Shown: positions 14,557 to 21,463 of the stretch, piece by piece
Layout of the letters: each line of letters starts with the position of its first letter
How positions within the stretch are numbered: position 1 is the stretch's first letter
From: DATLXU01 sp035575515
Lineage (GTDB): Bacteria; Acidobacteriota; Blastocatellia; UBA7656
Reading direction: 5' to 3'
Assembly: GCA_035575515.1 (NCBI GenBank)
Contig: DATLXU010000063.1
Span: 1 to 40,443, forward strand
DNA length: 40,443 nucleotides
The notes under the pieces: model-generated
The model's database searches: none
What the model was told of the DNA's origin: nothing
What the model saw: only the letters and a program-made list of their open reading frames with translations
Position numbers and translations under genes: made by a program

Positions 14557-15738
14557 CTAGTTCGCGACGCGAAAGAAAATAGTATCGCCGCCAACTGCCC
14601 AGACGTGCGCAGCATCAGCGGCTGCGATGCGCGCGAGCGAAACCGGCTGCTCGTAATCCTTGAACTCCGTCAGCCAGCTTTTGCCGCCGTCCGTCGTGAG
14701 ATAAATAAATTTCGTTTCGTCTTTCAGCACCCATCCCTGATCCGGGTTGATAAAGAATACGTCCTTGAGCCGACCCTCGCCGAGCTTCTGCTTCGTCCAC
14801 GACTTGCCGCCGTTTGAAGTCGCAAGCAGCCAGCCGTCACCCGACTGCGCGGTCTCTCCGGCTGCGGCTGCAACGAAGCCGTGATCCGCGTCCGTGAAAT
14901 GCACGCCCGACAGCTTCCATCGCTTGCGCCCCTCGCCGCTGAAATTAGGCGCGACTGACCCAAGCTCAAGCTCGCTCGTTTGCTTGTCCCAGTTTCTGCC
15001 GCCATCAGTCGTGTGATAGATAGCGCCGAACGACCCCGTGGCCCAGCCCGTCGTCCTGTCAATGAAATAAATGTCATAGATCGAAACCGGCAGGTTCATC
15101 TGCGGCTGCCACGTCTGCCCGCCGTCAGTTGTCGCAAGTATCGAGCTTGGTCCCACGTCTTCTTCTATGTTGTTCTCTTCGATCAAAGTCGTTCCGCCTA
15201 TCCAGCCCGTGTTTGCATCGGCGAAAAAGATAGTCGTGGGGCGCTGCTTGAACGCGAGCCTTTGAATCGCCCACGACTCGCCGCCGTCGCTAGTCTTTGC
15301 AAGTATCCCGTCCTGAGCGGAATCAACGCCGATAACCCATCCGACCTGCGGGCTTACGAAGTGAATCGCGTTCAACGCTTCAAACTCAAGGTTCGGCTGC
15401 TGAATGACCTTCTCGGCCCACGTCTGCCCGCCGTCAGTTGTACGAACGACAACGGCAATGCGAGCATCGCCTCCCTGCGGGTCTCTCATATCGCCTGCGA
15501 CGAATACCACGTCGGGCGAGACGACTGATATAGAGCTGTAATAGATCGCGTCGCGCAGATCAGAGTTAGCCGGGTAATTCTTAAGCATCGGCGAGCGGTA
15601 TTTCGTGACCCACCGGCTCGCTTTGAGATTAGCTTTCGCAGCCTGCCCGCTGCCATTTTGCTGAGAGGTTTTGCAGCTTAGCGCGGCTAAACAAACTATC
15701 GCCATAACAATGAAAGCTGCGCGCTTGCCGTTCGCCAT
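14557..15738 (-). CDS. BNR/Ycf48-like beta-propeller lipoprotein
   Basis: The product is about 393 residues, exported, with a possible lipobox ending at Cys (CLAALSC, ~residue 22), so it is probably a lipoprotein; the -3 position is not ideal. The body has at least five TTDGGxxW repeats (Asp-box/BNR motifs: TTDGGQTW, TSDGGESW, TTDGGRNW, TSNGGKSW, TTDGGKSW) spaced by V-x-F-x-x-x-x-x-G-W-x-x-G strands. This is the pattern of sialidase-like propellers such as Ycf48, an assembly factor for photosystem II in cyanobacteria. No active-site residues of a sialidase are recognised. The start is the ATG at 15736-15738, with GAGGA 8 bases upstream. A TTG just before it in frame is not needed. It probably heads the operon with the M14 peptidase. 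Confidence 0.85.
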   Translation of the reverse strand: MANGKRAAFIVMAIVCLAALSCKTSQQNGSGQAAKANLKASRWVTKYRSPMLKNYPANSDLRDAIYYSSISVVSPDVVFVAGDMRDPQGGDARIAVVVRTTDGGQTWAEKVIQQPNLEFEALNAIHFVSPQVGWVIGVDSAQDGILAKTSDGGESWAIQRLAFKQRPTTIFFADANTGWIGGTTLIEENNIEEDVGPSSILATTDGGQTWQPQMNLPVSIYDIYFIDRTTGWATGSFGAIYHTTDGGRNWDKQTSELELGSVAPNFSGEGRKRWKLSGVHFTDADHGFVAAAAGETAQSGDGWLLATSNGGKSWTKQKLGEGRLKDVFFINPDQGWVLKDETKFIYLTTDGGKSWLTEFKDYEQPVSLARIAAADAAHVWAVGGDTIFFRVAN

Positions 15739-15813
15739 CAATGTTTCCTCTTATGAATGCCTGAAAAATTGTAAGCGTGATATTAGCAGAGCGATTCGCA
15801 GGTTGAAAAGTGC

Positions 15814-15926
15814 AGGGGTCAAGGGTCGGGGTCGGGGATTAAGGATAGAATACCCGATGTCTTGAAACAGGCTCTGGAAGCCGCTTTCAAGGTAGCGGTT
15901 GTTCCGGCCCTGACCTCTAACCCCCT
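15814..15926. repeat. Inverted repeat with G-rich arm, enclosing a second palindrome
   Basis: An AGGGGTCAAGGGTCGGGG-type arm (15814-15840) faces an imperfect reverse-complement arm (15904-15926, CCGGCCCTGACCTCTAACCC). Between them sits the separate palindrome 15861-15891. The whole lies in the 198-base gap between the GNAT gene and the BNR protein gene. Confidence 0.55.
15861..15891. repeat. 31-bp palindrome, copy 1
   Basis: CTTGAAACAGGCTC pairs with a near reverse complement ending TTTCAAG (15861-15891). It matches a second copy at 21372-21402 at 27 of 31 positions, and in each copy the changes mostly keep or nearly keep the hairpin. Both copies are intergenic and sit inside other inverted repeats. 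Confidence 0.75.
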
Positions 15927-15936
15927 CCGACGCCTG

Positions 15937-16401
15937 CTATGGCAGGTTTCTTATCATCAAATAGCCGTCGTCGCCGTTTGTGTAATAGCGCGGCATCCTT
16001 CGCACGATCTTGTAGCCGAGATCGAAGTACAGTTTTTGCGCAGGCTCATTCGATGTTCTTACTTCGAGGCGAACGGTTGAGATGCCGCGCTCGAAAAATC
16101 CGCGCTCGACGGCGCGCATAAGCTCGCGGCCATGCCCTTGGCGGCGATGGTCGGGACCGACGCCGAGCGCGACCACGTGGCCCGTGCCGTCAGACTCTAT
16201 CATCCCGATGACGAAAGCGATCATCTCGTCCGATGCCGTGACAGCCTTATAGCAAACCGATTGCGCGTGAGAGAGCAGGTAGCGAATAGTTTCGCGGTCG
16301 TATGCCTCGCCGTCAGAAAAACATCGCTGGTCAAGCCGCCAGCATTCGTTAAGGTCGGTGTGGCTCATGGCCACTACAACAGGCTTGGTCGTCGCTGCCA
16401 T
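15937..16401 (-). CDS. GNAT N-acetyltransferase, RimI-like
   Basis: The product is about 154 residues and has the acetyl-CoA-binding fold of the GNAT family. The pyrophosphate-binding motif is visible as RRQGHGRELM (R/Q-x-x-G-x-G/A), followed by the EVRTSNEPAQKLYFDLGYKIV stretch typical of RimI-type protein N-terminal acetyltransferases. The DLNECWRLDQRCFSDGEAY segment near the start also fits RimI. It would transfer acetyl to an amino group, perhaps on a ribosomal protein or other N-terminus. The start is the ATG at 16399-16401; the frame is open for another 52 codons upstream, but that part is unlike the family. No strong ribosome site was found. Confidence 0.8.
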   Translation of the reverse strand: MAATTKPVVVAMSHTDLNECWRLDQRCFSDGEAYDRETIRYLLSHAQSVCYKAVTASDEMIAFVIGMIESDGTGHVVALGVGPDHRRQGHGRELMRAVERGFFERGISTVRLEVRTSNEPAQKLYFDLGYKIVRRMPRYYTNGDDGYLMIRNLP

Positions 16402-16586
16402 CAAGGACTCGCTAGAGTTGATCTTATCTTTTCGCCGCCTCGGCCACATTTGCCTATCCGCATCGAACGGTGATGCTGAAATTTGAAAGAGTGATTTGAT
16501 ACAAGAACGATCTTCCCGGCTCGCTGTCATTATACGACAAGACGCCCGTTCGCGCACTAATTGATTTTCAGCTGAGCCGCGCGCGC

Positions 16587-16616
16587 TTTACACCCTCGCG
16601 CGCGCCTCCGTATAAT
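16587..16616 (+). promoter_or_regulatory. Strong promoter directly ahead of guaA
   Basis: TTTACA (16587-16592) and a perfect TATAAT (16611-16616) are separated by 18 bases. The ATG of guaA is at 16630, so transcription starting about 7 bases after the -10 would leave only 6-7 bases of leader, with no room for a ribosome binding site. Confidence 0.65.
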
Positions 16617-16629
16617 TCTCGCTTAAGTT

Positions 16630-18168
16630 ATGGCCTCAGACCACGAGACGGTAATAATTCTCGATTTCGGCGGGCAATACACGCAGTTGATCGCGCGGCG
16701 AGTGCGCGAGCTTGGCGTCTACTCTGAAATCGTCCCGTTCAACACTTCAATCGAAGAGATACGCCGAAGAAATCCGCGCGCGATAATTTTATCAGGGGGG
16801 CCGTCGTCCGTTTATGAACAAGGCGCGCCGCATCCTGACCGTCGCATCATCGAGATGAATGTTCCCACGCTCGGCATCTGCTACGGCGTGCAATTAATGG
16901 CCCATTTCTTAGGCGGCGAAGTTAAACCATCCTCACGGCGCGAATACGGGCAGGCCGAACTTGAAGTCAAACCCGAAAGCCGGTTGCTCGCCGGGCTGCC
17001 GTCACACCTGAAAGTCTGGATGAGTCACGGCGATTATGTGAGCCGCCCGCCCGAAGGCTTCCGTATCACGGCTGAAACCGATGCTGCAATCGGCGCGGTC
17101 GAAGATCACGCGCGCGCGCTTTACGGCGTTCAGTTTCATCCCGAAGTCGCGCACACGCCGCAGGGCAAAGAAATCCTTCGCAACTTTTTAGTGAACGTTT
17201 GCCATTTGCGCTGCGACTGGACGATGGCTTCCTTCATTGAAACGACCATCGAAGATATTCGCCGTCGCGTCGGCGATGGACGCGCCGTGTGCGGGCTTTC
17301 GGGCGGGGTTGATTCATCGGTTGCGGCTGCGCTTGTCGCTCGCGCGATTGGAGATCATCAGACGTGCATCTTCGTCGACACGGGCTTGCTCCGCAAGAAC
17401 GAGTTTGAAGAAGTGCTTAAAGCCTACCGCGAGATGGACCTAAACGTCGTAGGCGTCGCTGCGGGCGAAAGATTTTTAACTCGGCTCGCAGGCGTAAGTG
17501 ACCCTGAGCGCAAGCGCAAGATCATCGGCAACGAATTCATCGAAGTCTTTCAGGAAGAGGCGCGCAAGCTCGGCGAGGTTGATTTTCTCGTTCAAGGCAC
17601 GCTTTACCCGGACGTTATAGAATCGGTCTCCGTGAAAGGCCCGTCGGCTGTCATCAAGTCGCATCACAACGTCGGCGGCTTGCCTGAAAAGATGCACTTG
17701 AAATTGATCGAGCCGCTGCGCGAGTTGTTCAAAGACGAGGTGCGAAGGGTCGGGCGCGAGCTTGGACTGCCGGAAGAGATAATCGGGCGGCAGCCGTTTC
17801 CCGGTCCCGGCCTTGCCGTTCGCATACTCGGAGAAGTGACTGCTGACCGCGTGGCTCTCTTGCAGGAAGCCGATGCGATTGTTATCGAAGAGATACGCCG
17901 GGCCGATCTTTACGATAAGATATGGCAATCGTTCGCGGTGCTGCTTCCGATTTCGACTGTTGGCGTGATGGGCGACAGCCGGACTTATGAGAACGCCGTG
18001 GCGATTCGCGCTGTAGAATCATTGGATGGGATGACAGCCGACTGGGCGCGCCTGCCTTATGAAGTACTTCAGCGCATCTCGTCTCGGATAGTGAGCGAGG
18101 TGCGCGGCATCAACCGGGTCGTTTATGATGTTAGCTCGAAGCCGCCGTCAACGATTGAATGGGAATAG
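16630..18168 (+). CDS. guaA: GMP synthase (glutamine-hydrolysing)
   Basis: GuaA catalyses the last step of GMP synthesis, XMP + ATP + glutamine to GMP, in the cytosol. The 512-residue product has the usual two parts. The class I glutamine amidotransferase (~7-195) shows LDFGGQYTQLIARRVRE, the nucleophile LGICYG (Cys84) and the FHPEV His/Glu. The ATP-pyrophosphatase part (~200-390) shows the P-loop GLSGGVDSSVAA, GTLYPDVIES and HHNVGGLPE. The dimerisation domain has RQPFPGPGLAVRILGE, and the C-terminus ends SSKPPSTIEWE as in all family members. Length is normal. It is transcribed from a near-leaderless promoter, and the phage-like gene 23 bases downstream may be co-transcribed. Confidence 0.97.
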   Translation: MASDHETVIILDFGGQYTQLIARRVRELGVYSEIVPFNTSIEEIRRRNPRAIILSGGPSSVYEQGAPHPDRRIIEMNVPTLGICYGVQLMAHFLGGEVKPSSRREYGQAELEVKPESRLLAGLPSHLKVWMSHGDYVSRPPEGFRITAETDAAIGAVEDHARALYGVQFHPEVAHTPQGKEILRNFLVNVCHLRCDWTMASFIETTIEDIRRRVGDGRAVCGLSGGVDSSVAAALVARAIGDHQTCIFVDTGLLRKNEFEEVLKAYREMDLNVVGVAAGERFLTRLAGVSDPERKRKIIGNEFIEVFQEEARKLGEVDFLVQGTLYPDVIESVSVKGPSAVIKSHHNVGGLPEKMHLKLIEPLRELFKDEVRRVGRELGLPEEIIGRQPFPGPGLAVRILGEVTADRVALLQEADAIVIEEIRRADLYDKIWQSFAVLLPISTVGVMGDSRTYENAVAIRAVESLDGMTADWARLPYEVLQRISSRIVSEVRGINRVVYDVSSKPPSTIEWE

Positions 18169-18191
18169 CTTGCTTATTGAGGAGGTGAACT

Positions 18192-18854
18192 TTGCCGCAG
18201 CAAGGTCCGTCGAGAGGAAACCCGATTCAAGACTACATCACCGTAGCCGAGCGTATAGAAAAATTCTACGAGCGCTACCCTGAAGGGCGCATCATCACGC
18301 ACATCGTCGAGCATGACGCCGAGCGCGGATTCATATTGATGCGGGCTGAAGTTTATCGGAATGCCGATGACGCGTTGCCCGCTGCAACGGGTCATGCTTA
18401 TGAATTGAAGACGGAAGGCTACGTGCAGCGCACGAGCTATATTGAGGTAGGCGAGACCAGCGCCGTAGGTCGCGCGCTGGCGATGGCAGGGTTTGAAGTG
18501 AAGCGAGGCATAGCAAGCCGCGAAGAGATGGAAAAGACTGCTCGGATGACGCGCGACGCGCAACCGGCTACGCCTGCGCCGCGCGAGCGTGAGCCAGGCG
18601 CGCCCGCTCTGCCATCAAAGCAAGGCGACGGCTCGGAGTCGAAAGCGAATCAACCTGCTACGGAAGACCAGAAGCAAAGCATTCTCGGTTTGCTCGAAAG
18701 CCTGCGGCCCGGCGACCGTCGCGCGCAGCGACGGGTGCTGGTCGAGATGACCGGGAAAGAGTCTCGCGACGATTTGACTCAACAGGAAGCCGCTGACTTG
18801 ATAGTGAAGCTCAAGCGCGAAGCAACCGCAAGGGAGCATTTAGAACAGGTTTAA
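18192..18854 (+). CDS. Conserved protein resembling phage recombination-accessory proteins
   Basis: The product is 220 residues and soluble. The N-terminal half has YITVAERIEKFYERYPEGRI, FILMRAEVY, ATGHAYE and YIEVGETSAVGRALAMAG. The last stretch is like the ETSAxGRALA segment I recall from small phage and actinobacterial proteins encoded beside Erf/RecT-type annealing proteins. A linker rich in Pro, Ala, Gln and Glu follows (~125-155), and then a helical C-terminus (DQKQSILGLLESL ... LTQQEAADLIVKL) of a kind also seen in such proteins. The role in those phages is unclear to me, so no function is assigned. The start is TTG at 18192, strongly supported by GAGGAGGTGA just upstream. It follows guaA directly but has no functional link to purines that I can see. 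Confidence 0.6.
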   Translation: MPQQGPSRGNPIQDYITVAERIEKFYERYPEGRIITHIVEHDAERGFILMRAEVYRNADDALPAATGHAYELKTEGYVQRTSYIEVGETSAVGRALAMAGFEVKRGIASREEMEKTARMTRDAQPATPAPREREPGAPALPSKQGDGSESKANQPATEDQKQSILGLLESLRPGDRRAQRRVLVEMTGKESRDDLTQQEAADLIVKLKREATAREHLEQV

Positions 18855-18885
18855 TCTCAGCCGTATGTCGTTCGAGTCAGTTTAC

Positions 18886-18957
18886 TGCAAAGATGCAGAG
18901 GATACAGAGGATTCGCAGAGATTTGATTCCTTACTCTGCGGCATCCCTGCGGCGAAT
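18886..18957. repeat. Intergenic palindrome, CGCAGAG family, copy 2
   Basis: Units such as GCAGAGGATACAGAGG and CGCAGAG (18886-18920) face CTCTGCGGCATCCCTGCGGC (18935-18953). The arms are less exact than in copy 1 (663-733). It lies between the convergent ends of the phage-like gene and the YggT gene. Confidence 0.6.
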
Positions 18958-19003
18958 TATCTACAGACCCAATCGGTGATTGGATATATGAGCTATCCTT
19001 CAA

Positions 19004-19519
19004 TTATACGGACGTTCTTCGATGGGCAATCAATCGAAGCAGCCCGCTGATTGCCAGATGCGCCAGCAGGTAAACTATCAGCGCGACAATGTATGAAAGC
19101 CTGAATCGAATATTCTGATCCGTCGGGTCGTCAACCAGCCCGCGAAACGGCGCGAGCAGCGGTTGCGCCAAACTATTCACGAAAATGTAAAAGCTGTTCC
19201 TGCGATTCGCCCCGACAAGGTCGAGCACTATCATCAGGGAGATGATGCCGTAGATTAAATAGAAGATGTAGTCAACCACCTGCGACACGCGAGCTATGAA
19301 ACGCGCGCGGTCAATCTCGGCTTCAGTCTCGATTACCTCAGCAACCGCTTTGCCTTTCAACTCGTCTGCGACCTGATGGACTTCGGCGCGCTCGGCTCTA
19401 TCCATAGGCCTTGCATTCGCCGCCATCTCGGCGTCAACTTCGGCGCGCACCGCGCCTTTGACTGCCTCGTGTTGCGCCACCCGGCGCGATTCGTCAGCCG
19501 CGAGCTTTTTGTCTTCCAT
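19004..19519 (-). CDS. YggT-family membrane protein
   Basis: The product is 171 residues. The first ~75 are charged and probably helical (MEDKKLAADESRRV ... VAEVIETEAEIDR), and the rest form two or three membrane helices (VVDYIFYLIYGIISLMIVLDLVGAN and LSYIVALIVYLLAHLAISGLL). Between them is the SLAQPLLAPFRGLV segment (P-x-x-x-P-F-R), typical of YggT, a protein family linked to cell-envelope and osmotic functions in other bacteria. The long charged N-terminus is an addition to the usual short YggT. The ATG is preceded by a purine-rich GGGAGGGGAGG. It probably shares a transcript with the GlsB-like gene 12 bases upstream. Confidence 0.85.
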   Translation of the reverse strand: MEDKKLAADESRRVAQHEAVKGAVRAEVDAEMAANARPMDRAERAEVHQVADELKGKAVAEVIETEAEIDRARFIARVSQVVDYIFYLIYGIISLMIVLDLVGANRRNSFYIFVNSLAQPLLAPFRGLVDDPTDQNIRFRLSYIVALIVYLLAHLAISGLLRLIAHRRTSV

Positions 19520-19530
19520 CCTCCCCTCCC

Positions 19531-19815
19531 TCAGTAGTAACGATACCGGCTGCGGGTGATGAGGCTAATGATCGCAACGAACAGAGCCGATCCGATGATT
19601 GACCAGATGATGGGAAAACTACTCCCTCCGATGCTAATAACAAATAACTCCGGCAGACCTATCTTCGGCGCGAGCCATACGCCAAGAAGTGCGCCGATGA
19701 AACCGAGCGCGATTGATGCGAGGCATCCGCCCGCGCTGTAGCCTGCAATCGCCTGCCCGATTGACCCGCAAATCCCCGCCACCAGCAGCAGCATCAAAAA
19801 TTGAAATAGCGTCAT
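19531..19815 (-). CDS. GlsB/YeaQ/YmgE-family small membrane protein
   Basis: The product is about 94 residues with three hydrophobic segments. GSIGQAIAGYSAGGCLASIALGFIGALLGVWLA carries the G-x-x-x-G-rich pattern of the transglycosylase-associated (YeaQ/GlsB) family, small inner-membrane proteins linked with stress response. The name reflects family membership only; no enzymatic activity is established. The start chosen is the ATG at 19813-19815. The frame extends upstream, and a GTG 15 bases before it or an ATG at 19896 are alternatives with weaker support. The stop lies 12 bases before the YggT gene, so the two are likely co-transcribed. Confidence 0.75.
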   Translation of the reverse strand: MTLFQFLMLLLVAGICGSIGQAIAGYSAGGCLASIALGFIGALLGVWLAPKIGLPELFVISIGGSSFPIIWSIIGSALFVAIISLITRSRYRYY

Positions 19816-20193
19816 ATGTCCTATATCCACCGTCCACGCTCCTTCACCACTCGATTGTGCAAAGCCAGTGCCAGCCCGCAGCAATCGAACGGCCATCCTC
19901 GTATTTTCAATAGCTTAAGAACCTGTTGCGCGCACAATACTAAAACGAGCCGCCGCGCTCAAATGATCATGCGAAATTTTTCCATACAATGCGGGCGCGA
20001 TTTTACAGGGCAGATGTAACGCAACCCGACAGCCTGATCTTTTTTCTTTCAATCGCAGCCGTGCCTCGTGTGCCGATTTCGATTCAAGTTTTTTTCAAGA
20101 GCTTTCAAGTCACCGTCAAGAATTAGTCAACCGCAGGCGCTTATCTTTGTTCGCGTGAGAGGTTGAGAAATCTCTAACGGGGGCAGAGAGAAA
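19816..20193. other. Divergent intergenic region
   Basis: This 378-base stretch separates the minus-strand GlsB-like gene from the plus-strand foldase gene and holds no supportable gene. Its right part (20083-20131) contains five phased direct repeats, listed separately. A possible -10 TATCTT lies at 20142-20147. I see no clear promoter for the minus-strand genes. Confidence 0.5.
20083..20131 (+). promoter_or_regulatory. Five direct repeats phased at 10-11 bp, probable operator
   Basis: TTCAAG at 20083, 20094 and 20104, GTCAAG at 20115 and GTCAAC at 20126 give start-to-start distances of 11, 10, 11 and 11 bases, one helical turn each. Such arrays are typical of OmpR/PhoB-type response regulators (Pho box, CpxR box). 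They end about 10 bases before a possible -10 (TATCTT, 20142-20147), and no -35 match is seen, as expected for an activated promoter. The gene downstream encodes an exported foldase. Confidence 0.5.
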
Positions 20194-21306
20194 ATGAAAA
20201 GCGCACATCCCAGAATCCGTTTTTTAGCAATCACTCTTTTCATCACAAGCGTCGCGCTGCGGGCGAGCGCGGCTGACAACAAATCCAGCATTCAACGGCA
20301 GGTTGAGCCTGCCATAGTCGCAACGGTTGAGGGCCAGCCCATACAGGCGAAGATTTATCGAATGTACGTGAAGAACGGCATCGAGGCGCTCGGCCTTTCC
20401 GACAAGACCGACGAGGGCCGCAAAAAGATCGAACAGCTCAAGCAGGACATCCTCAGCGAGATGATTGACCGCGCGCTTATTGAGGCCGAAGCGCGTCGCC
20501 GCAATTTAACAATCAGCGACGAGCAATTCATCGTCGAATACAATCGCAGGATTTCAGAAATGGGCGGCGAGCAGCTTTATCAGGATTATCTGAAAGACTC
20601 AGGCATAACGGACGACGATTTTCGCCGCATTGTGAGACAGGAAATCTACGGCGAGCTTCTTCGCAAAGAGTTTGAAAAAACGATCAGGGTGAGCGAAGCC
20701 GAAGCGCGGGCTTTTTACAACAAAGAGAGAGCCAATCCGAAATACGACACCGTCTTCGTGGAGCCTGAGCGCGTTCGCGCAAGCCACATTCTCATCAGCG
20801 CGCGCCGCACGCTCATCGCAAATGAGCTTCGCGCGCGTGGCATCACCGACAAAACAGAGCTTGATCGCGCCATCGTCGCAGAAGTAGCGAAGCGGCGCGA
20901 GCGCGCCGTTCAGCTTCTTGCGAAAGTGAAAGCGGGCGCGGACTTCGCCGTGCTTGCTCGCGAGAATTCAGACGACGCAGGCACGCGAGAGCGCGGCGGC
21001 GATCTTGGACTTTTCACCCGCAGTACTCACACGGCTCGGTTCGACGATGTCGCATTTGCGATCAAGCCGGGACAGGTTAGCGACATCGTCGAAACCGATT
21101 ACGGATTCCACATCATAAAGGTTACGGAGCATCGCGCTCGTCGCGCTCGCGCCTTCGGCGAAGTGCGCTCTGCGATTGAGCAACATCTATCGGCCAGGAA
21201 ACTGGCTCAGCAATTAACCAACTGGCTCGAAGCGCGCCGCCGCGCGGCAGACGTACAAATCGCACCCGCCTACCGCGCAGCGCAAATTCAAACGCGCAGC
21301 CAGTAA
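20194..21306 (+). CDS. Exported SurA/PpiC-type peptidyl-prolyl isomerase
   Basis: The product is 370 residues. A signal peptide is present (residues 1-26, ending ALRASAAD). The next ~150 residues are a SurA N-like chaperone region (VATVEGQPIQAKIYRMYV ... LKQDILSEMIDRALIEAEARRRNLTISDEQF). A parvulin domain at ~193-315 has VRASHILIS, ADFAVLARENSDDAGTRERGGDLGLFTR and IVETDYGFHIIKVTEHR, the standard motifs of active PpiC. A short helical C-terminus follows. It should fold outer-membrane or secreted proteins in the periplasm, which suits the two secreted proteases encoded next. The ATG is preceded by GAGAGAAA. Regulation by the phased repeats upstream is inferred. Confidence 0.92.
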   Translation: MKSAHPRIRFLAITLFITSVALRASAADNKSSIQRQVEPAIVATVEGQPIQAKIYRMYVKNGIEALGLSDKTDEGRKKIEQLKQDILSEMIDRALIEAEARRRNLTISDEQFIVEYNRRISEMGGEQLYQDYLKDSGITDDDFRRIVRQEIYGELLRKEFEKTIRVSEAEARAFYNKERANPKYDTVFVEPERVRASHILISARRTLIANELRARGITDKTELDRAIVAEVAKRRERAVQLLAKVKAGADFAVLARENSDDAGTRERGGDLGLFTRSTHTARFDDVAFAIKPGQVSDIVETDYGFHIIKVTEHRARRARAFGEVRSAIEQHLSARKLAQQLTNWLEARRRAADVQIAPAYRAAQIQTRSQ

Positions 21307-21309
21307 ATA

Positions 21310-21444
21310 CAGTTGTCAGTGGTCGGTGGTCGGTGGTCAGTTGTTAATAGCGATTATTAGAAGGCAGTTGCCTTGAAACAGGCTCCAGGAGCCGTTTTCA
21401 AGCTTTCGATGTTTCAATAACTGACCACTGACAACTGGCAACTG
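21310..21444. repeat. Inverted repeat of GTCAGTG/GTCGGTG heptamers with nested palindrome
   Basis: The left arm (21310-21347) is CAGTTGTCAGTGGTCGGTGG and further GGTC heptamers; the right arm (21415-21444) is the imperfect reverse complement containing CTGACCACTGACAACTGG. Between them sits the 31-bp palindrome (21372-21402). The heptamer unit is the one inserted in selA (3611-3638). It fills the gap between the foldase and the first S8 protease. Confidence 0.75.
21372..21402. repeat. 31-bp palindrome, copy 2
   Basis: CTTGAAACAGGCTC forms a stem with the sequence ending TTTTCAAG (12 of 14 pairs). It matches copy 1 (15861-15891) at 27 of 31 positions. Like copy 1 it lies within a larger inverted repeat. 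Confidence 0.75.
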
Positions 21445-21463
21445 CTCAGGAGGCCAAAAGAAA

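Noticed and set aside
20083..20131. CRISPR array
   Set aside because: The repeats are only 6 bases with 4-6 base spacers, far too short; no cas genes are present.
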